A stretch of 64,000 nt of DNA from Lachnospiraceae bacterium (lineage in GTDB: Bacteria > Bacillota > Clostridia > Lachnospirales > Lachnospiraceae): contig JAEETA010000009.1 in assembly GCA_016286555.1 (NCBI GenBank), positions 28,462 to 92,461 on the forward strand, written 5' to 3'. Made by a program: the position numbers and the translations under genes. The notes beneath the pieces were generated by a model. It saw only the letters and a list, made by a program, of their open reading frames with translations, had not been told where the DNA came from and searched no databases. Of the stretch, positions 60,754-64,000 are shown one piece after another. Each line of letters begins with the position of its first letter. The first letter of the stretch is position 1.

Positions 60754-61320
60754 TTATTTTGTTTTCTTTCCCTTCACCAGCTCCTCTTTGATCCGGCGGA
60801 AGGTCACATCTTCCCCTTCCTCCGCCAGGAGCTCCAGGTAATGCTTTAATTTCGCCAGAGTCTCCGGATGCACCGGCGTCCGCTCGATCCGGTCACACAG
60901 ATAATCCAGAGGACATCTGTCGGTGTAGGCATCTCCCATGTAGACTTTGGAGGCCGCGATCCGGTCCATGATCATCTCAGCGATGTAACGGTCCGGCATG
61001 GGAACAGGCGCCAGCGTCGGCTCCCCCGGCTCTCTGCCCCTGGGATTGTAATCGATCCAATACTCATAATGGTGCTTGTTGCGCCCCTGATGATGAAGCC
61101 ATGCGGAAGAATATCCGATGGCTTCTCTTTCTGCGTTGTTGGGACTCCGGTTCCCTTGATAGTAACGGACTCCCACCAGGAATTCCGTAGGGCTGTATTT
61201 GGACAGGTCATGGGTCAGGCCCTGAAAATACAGGCCCACCTTAAAGCACCCTCTTCTCACATATCTGCGATGTCTGGAGACCGTTCTGAAATGTCCCCAA
61301 AAATTCTTCCAAGTACTCAT
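60754..61320 (-). CDS. DUF5662 family protein
   Basis: The 188-residue protein matches the DUF5662 group: a basic N-terminus, GLTHDLSKYSPTEF (HD pair at about residues 37-38), then LHHQGRNKHHYEYWIDYNP, rich in His. The HD and HH residues suggest an HD-type metal site, but this is not proven. Its start overlaps the stop of the GH13-like gene by 4 bp (ATGA), so translation is coupled and the two may act together. Convergent with aroC. Confidence 0.78.
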   Translation of the reverse strand: MSTWKNFWGHFRTVSRHRRYVRRGCFKVGLYFQGLTHDLSKYSPTEFLVGVRYYQGNRSPNNAEREAIGYSSAWLHHQGRNKHHYEYWIDYNPRGREPGEPTLAPVPMPDRYIAEMIMDRIAASKVYMGDAYTDRCPLDYLCDRIERTPVHPETLAKLKHYLELLAEEGEDVTFRRIKEELVKGKKTK

Positions 61321-63146
61321 TTGCTCTTCGTGTTTTTCACAGGCGCAGCTTCCAGGCGGTAGACACCGATGGTCCTGGGAGGCATGCGAAGTGTCAGGTC
61401 AGCCGATACCTCCGGCGCCTCTTCTCCGGGAATCGTGGAAAATACTCCCTTCCAGACGTATCCCTTCGGTGCCTTCGGCAGTGCCAGGTTCTGATCCTTC
61501 CAGTACAGGTTCAGGGCCAGGTACAAAAGTGCAGGCTCGCTCTTTTTCCGGACCGCTTCTCCTCCTGCGTAGTTCTCGCAATACAGGATTCCCACGGTTC
61601 TGGAATAATGATCCATGGCCGCTCTCCAGGCGCTCTCGCCGTGGTAGGACAGATCCGGGAATCCGGTGTGATCCGCATCCAGCATGGACAGCTCCCGTCC
61701 CGTGTGGAGGATGGGGTGTGCCTTACGGAAAGCGATCATCTCCTTCACAAACGTATAGAGCGCAGCATTTTTCTCCTGATCCTTCCAGTCCAGCCAGGTC
61801 ACTTTCGAATCGATGCAATAGGGATTGTTGTTTCCCTTCTGGGAATTCCCGAATTCATCGCCCATGAAAAACATGGGAGTGCCCGCGGAGGTCATCAGCA
61901 GGAAAAATGCATTCCGCAGCTGCTGCTCCCGCAGTGCCAGAACCTTCGCTTTCCGGGTAGGTCCTTCCTCGCCGCAGTTCCAGCTGAAGTTGTAATTGCT
62001 GCCGTCCCGGTTTTCCTCGCCGTTTTCTTCGTTGTGCTTTTTGTCGTAGCTCACCAGATCCGCCATGGTAAAGCCGCGGTAGCTGGTAAGGTAATTGATC
62101 CGTCCGTAGCCCGCGGGCTCTGCCTTCTGGATCCCCAGGAAAGATGCCAGAGTCCCCTCGTCTCCTTTGAGGAGCCGTCTTGCAGGATATTGATAATCCT
62201 CCTGATACAGGCCGATGCGGCGCTGCTTCGTATAGTCGTAGGAAGCGCCTCCCAGGCCGGGAACCCCTTCCAGGTGATCGCACAGGAGCTTTGTCTCCGC
62301 CAGCAGCGGATCCATGGACAGACCGCCCATGGGGATCTGCTCACCCACCAGATGGAAGCCGTCGATGTGATAGTTCAGGACCCAGTAATGGAGCACCGCC
62401 AGGATCATGGCCTCCGGCGCATCCTTGTCAAAATAGAACTGCAGGATCACTTCCATGTCTGCAGCATGCAGATCACGGACCAGGTCGCAGATCTCCTTCA
62501 CCGCATCTCCCGTGCCGATGTAGGAAGGCTTCGGAACAAAATATCTGCCGGGAGCATAGCCCCAGTAATTGGTCTTACCCGTCACCACTTCCTGCTGATT
62601 CTTATCGGTGATGGTCTCTTCAAAATCATAGATAGGCTGCAGGCAAAGGGTATTGACCCCCAGCTCTTTTAAGTAAGGGATCTTCTCACGGAGTCCCGCA
62701 AGGGTTCCGCGCTTTTTCACATGAGAGGAAGCAGATGCGGTAAAGCCTTTGACATGGAGCTGATACCAGATGCTGTCCTCGAAGGGATGACGCACATGCC
62801 GGTCGCCCTGCCAGTCATAGGAAAAATCAGGGAAAACGGCTTTTCTGACACCGCCGTCAGATAGCTTCAAAAATCCCTTGGCCAGAGGATCTTCCACTTC
62901 TATGCCGCCGCAGGAAAAGGTATAGGAGATCCGACTGCTCTTCACGCCGGGAAGATGCAGCATCTGCACCGCACCGTATCGCTGTCCCTTCGCAAAGGAA
63001 TGGCGCTCCGTCAAGGTTTTTCCCTGTTTATCGTACAGCAATACCTCGCAGTCCGCCGCATCCGAAAGGAGTACAAAAGTCACTCCGTCCCGATCCGGAT
63101 AACTGCCCTGCAGATAACTCATTGTCGTCCAGGATTGATTACTCAT
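61317..63146 (-). CDS. Debranching-enzyme-like GH13 protein lacking catalytic residues (pseudoenzyme)
   Basis: The 609-residue protein resembles GlgX/TreX-type debranching enzymes: an N-terminal beta module (about 10-110), a GH13 barrel (about 120-500, with WGYAPGRYF, YDKKHNEENGEENRDG and FMGDEFGNSQKGNNN) and a C-terminal beta domain. All four active-site motifs are altered. Region I reads VILQFYFDK (Gln236, Lys241 for Asp, His) and about 50 residues of loop after it are missing. Region II reads DGFHLV with Val267 for the nucleophile. Region III has Asp290 for Glu. Region IV reads YRGFT (356-357) for HDGFT. Hydrolysis is very unlikely; glucan binding or a regulatory partner role is possible. 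Coupled to DUF5662; promoter at 63194-63222. Confidence 0.85.
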   Translation of the reverse strand: MSNQSWTTMSYLQGSYPDRDGVTFVLLSDAADCEVLLYDKQGKTLTERHSFAKGQRYGAVQMLHLPGVKSSRISYTFSCGGIEVEDPLAKGFLKLSDGGVRKAVFPDFSYDWQGDRHVRHPFEDSIWYQLHVKGFTASASSHVKKRGTLAGLREKIPYLKELGVNTLCLQPIYDFEETITDKNQQEVVTGKTNYWGYAPGRYFVPKPSYIGTGDAVKEICDLVRDLHAADMEVILQFYFDKDAPEAMILAVLHYWVLNYHIDGFHLVGEQIPMGGLSMDPLLAETKLLCDHLEGVPGLGGASYDYTKQRRIGLYQEDYQYPARRLLKGDEGTLASFLGIQKAEPAGYGRINYLTSYRGFTMADLVSYDKKHNEENGEENRDGSNYNFSWNCGEEGPTRKAKVLALREQQLRNAFFLLMTSAGTPMFFMGDEFGNSQKGNNNPYCIDSKVTWLDWKDQEKNAALYTFVKEMIAFRKAHPILHTGRELSMLDADHTGFPDLSYHGESAWRAAMDHYSRTVGILYCENYAGGEAVRKKSEPALLYLALNLYWKDQNLALPKAPKGYVWKGVFSTIPGEEAPEVSADLTLRMPPRTIGVYRLEAAPVKNTKSK

Positions 63147-63193
63147 AAATCTCCTATATCCCTATACGCAGAATTGTGCATAAAATCGTTACA

Positions 63194-63222
63194 ATTATAC
63201 CGTATTGCAAGAAAATCAGCAA
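63194..63222 (-). promoter_or_regulatory. Promoter of the GH13-like / DUF5662 unit
   Basis: TTGCTG (-35, 63222-63217), a 17-bp spacer and perfect TATAAT (-10, 63199-63194). Its -35 lies within the spacer of the divergent DUF1292 promoter. Confidence 0.75.
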
Positions 63223-63233
63223 CCGATTAAAAT
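63205..63233 (+). promoter_or_regulatory. DUF1292 promoter
   Basis: TTGCAA (-35, 63205-63210), a 17-bp spacer and TAAAAT (-10, 63228-63233), overlapping the divergent promoter by 18 bp. Confidence 0.68.
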
Positions 63234-63272
63234 GGAGCTGTACCGTACAATTCACCTATAAGGAGGACCATT

Positions 63273-63608
63273 ATGGCATCCAGAGATCAGATCGCAGAAG
63301 AAGAAATGACCGTCAGCCTGGAGCTGGATAACGGCGAGAGCGTTGAATGCGCCATTGTTACCATCTTTGAAATGGAGGGCAGGGACTATATCGCACTGCT
63401 CCCCACCAGCGAGACCAGCGTGGGCGAGGCAGGGGATGTTTGGATCTACCGCTACAGCGAGAATCCTGACGATCCCAACGAAGAGCCTGAACTGACCTAC
63501 ATCGACGACGAGGAGGAGTACGAGCGGGCATCCGATGCCTTCGACGAGTACCTTGACTCCTGTGAGTTCGACGAGCTGGTGGACGCTGAGGATTCCGAGG
63601 AGGAATAA
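63273..63608 (+). CDS. DUF1292 family acidic protein
   Basis: The 111-residue, very acidic protein has a beta-rich core (TVSLELDNGESVECAIVTIFEMEGRDYIALLP) typical of DUF1292/YrzB proteins and an acidic tail ending in EDSEEE. The family is common in Firmicutes and has no assigned function. The ATG follows AAGGAGG. It converges with the helicase gene with only ten bases between the stops. Confidence 0.88.
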   Translation: MASRDQIAEEEMTVSLELDNGESVECAIVTIFEMEGRDYIALLPTSETSVGEAGDVWIYRYSENPDDPNEEPELTYIDDEEEYERASDAFDEYLDSCEFDELVDAEDSEEE

Positions 63609-63618
63609 TCCCCGCGCC

Positions 63619-64000
63619 CTATGCGATGCAATCCCGGAAGTCTGCATTTCCCAGCAGTGGCTGCAAAAATCGGGAAGGGATCCGGGGCCGTTCCTTGGTG
63701 CCCGTGAGATAATACATCTCCAGCCGGTCCTTTGCCCGGGTCATGGCCACGTAAAATAATCGCAGCTCTTCTTGAACGATCCGATCCTCCGGCATTCTGC
63801 CGTAGGGGTACACCCCTTCGTTGCAGTCCGGCAGGAACACGGATTCAAATTCCAGCCCCTTGGAACCATGGGCCGTCATGAGATTGATGCCGCAGGACTC
63901 CTGTCCTGCGGTATTTGTTTGCCCCAAATGCGCTTCGTATTCCTTACGCTTCTCCTGCCATTCGGTCAGGCTCTTCAGGCCCGCACAGTCCCTGCTCAAA
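63619..64000 (-). CDS. UvrD/PcrA-like helicase, C-terminal part (5' end outside window)
   Basis: The visible 127 codons are the end of a superfamily-1 helicase. The motifs LMTAHGSKGLEFESVFLPDCNEG (motif V region) and EELRLFYVAMTRAKDRLEMYY (motif VI) are clear, after which the protein ends with a short tail. The frame continues past position 64000, so no start is visible. It acts on DNA in repair or replication restart. It may be UvrD, PcrA or a related Rep-like paralogue; the fragment cannot tell. Confidence 0.88.
   Translation of the reverse strand, partial: LSRDCAGLKSLTEWQEKRKEYEAHLGQTNTAGQESCGINLMTAHGSKGLEFESVFLPDCNEGVYPYGRMPEDRIVQEELRLFYVAMTRAKDRLEMYYLTGTKERPRIPSRFLQPLLGNADFRDCIA

Overview
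The window looks like a chromosomal segment of a Gram-positive, anaerobic Clostridia-type bacterium, most likely a member of the Lachnospiraceae. This is inferred from gene content and order, not from a database match. The evidence is the rpmB / asp23 / fakA / recG neighbourhood, the GerW and DUF2953 sporulation pair, DegV and U32 proteins, a zinc-ribbon L28, strong GGAGG ribosome sites, sigma-A promoters with 17-bp spacers, and frequent TTG and GTG starts. I see no prophage, insertion sequence, CRISPR array or acquired island. Almost all the DNA is coding and about nine tenths of the genes lie on the minus strand.

Layout (minus strand unless noted). 1-2.7 kb: type IIA topoisomerase pair (parC/gyrA-like, cut by the window edge, and parE/gyrB-like). 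2.9-8.5 kb: degV, recG, fakA, asp23 and divergent rpmB (+). 8.6-11.1 kb: a four-gene unit with an unknown protein, DUF2953, GerW and a coiled-coil protein with a J-domain-like end. 11.2-12.3 kb (+): a degenerate HD-GYP protein. 12.3-19.7 kb: a SEDS-transpeptidase fusion, a U32 protein, zapA, and ruvAB under a probable LexA box. 19.7-31.2 kb: a MATE exporter, leuCD, an ABC exporter, ilvC, ilvN, a second AHAS small subunit with its own ilvB, and metH. 31.4-35.4 kb: a small membrane protein, a three-gene ABC importer with its own promoter and a candidate operator, and a beta-helix protein. 35.4-41.9 kb: topB, an EAL protein with a dead GGDEF, asd and argH. 41.9-42.1 kb: tRNA-Thr(CGT) as a self-contained unit. 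42.1-49.5 kb: mscS, a branching-enzyme homologue lacking catalytic residues, DUF1015, a small orphan gene (+), serA and serC. 49.6-55.6 kb: leuB, ilvD, ilvB and an L,D-transpeptidase in one unit. 55.7-59.5 kb: yajC, tgt, a VanY-type carboxypeptidase and a lactonase-fold protein. 59.6-64 kb: aroC (+), DUF5662, a debranching-enzyme homologue lacking catalytic residues, DUF1292 (+) and the end of a UvrD-like helicase.

How the genes work together. The window holds most of the branched-chain amino acid pathway, split over two loci with two acetolactate synthase large subunits, plus serine (serA, serC), methionine (metH), aspartate-family (asd), arginine (argH) and aromatic (aroC) steps. A second theme is the envelope and division: ZapA, the SEDS-PBP fusion, L,D-transpeptidase, VanY-like carboxypeptidase and MscS. 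A third is DNA maintenance: topoisomerases II and III, RecG, RuvAB and a UvrD-like helicase.

The most unusual content is a set of proteins that keep their family fold but have lost catalytic residues. Two are GH13 proteins about 16 kb apart, one related to glycogen branching enzyme (42948-45143) and one to debranching enzyme (61317-63146). Each has lost the nucleophile and most residues of the other active-site motifs. With the degenerate HD-GYP and the degenerate GGDEF, this suggests regulatory or scaffold roles. The GH13 pair is my best candidate for an undescribed system, for example a glycogen-binding scaffold or regulatory subunits. No function is proven by the sequence.
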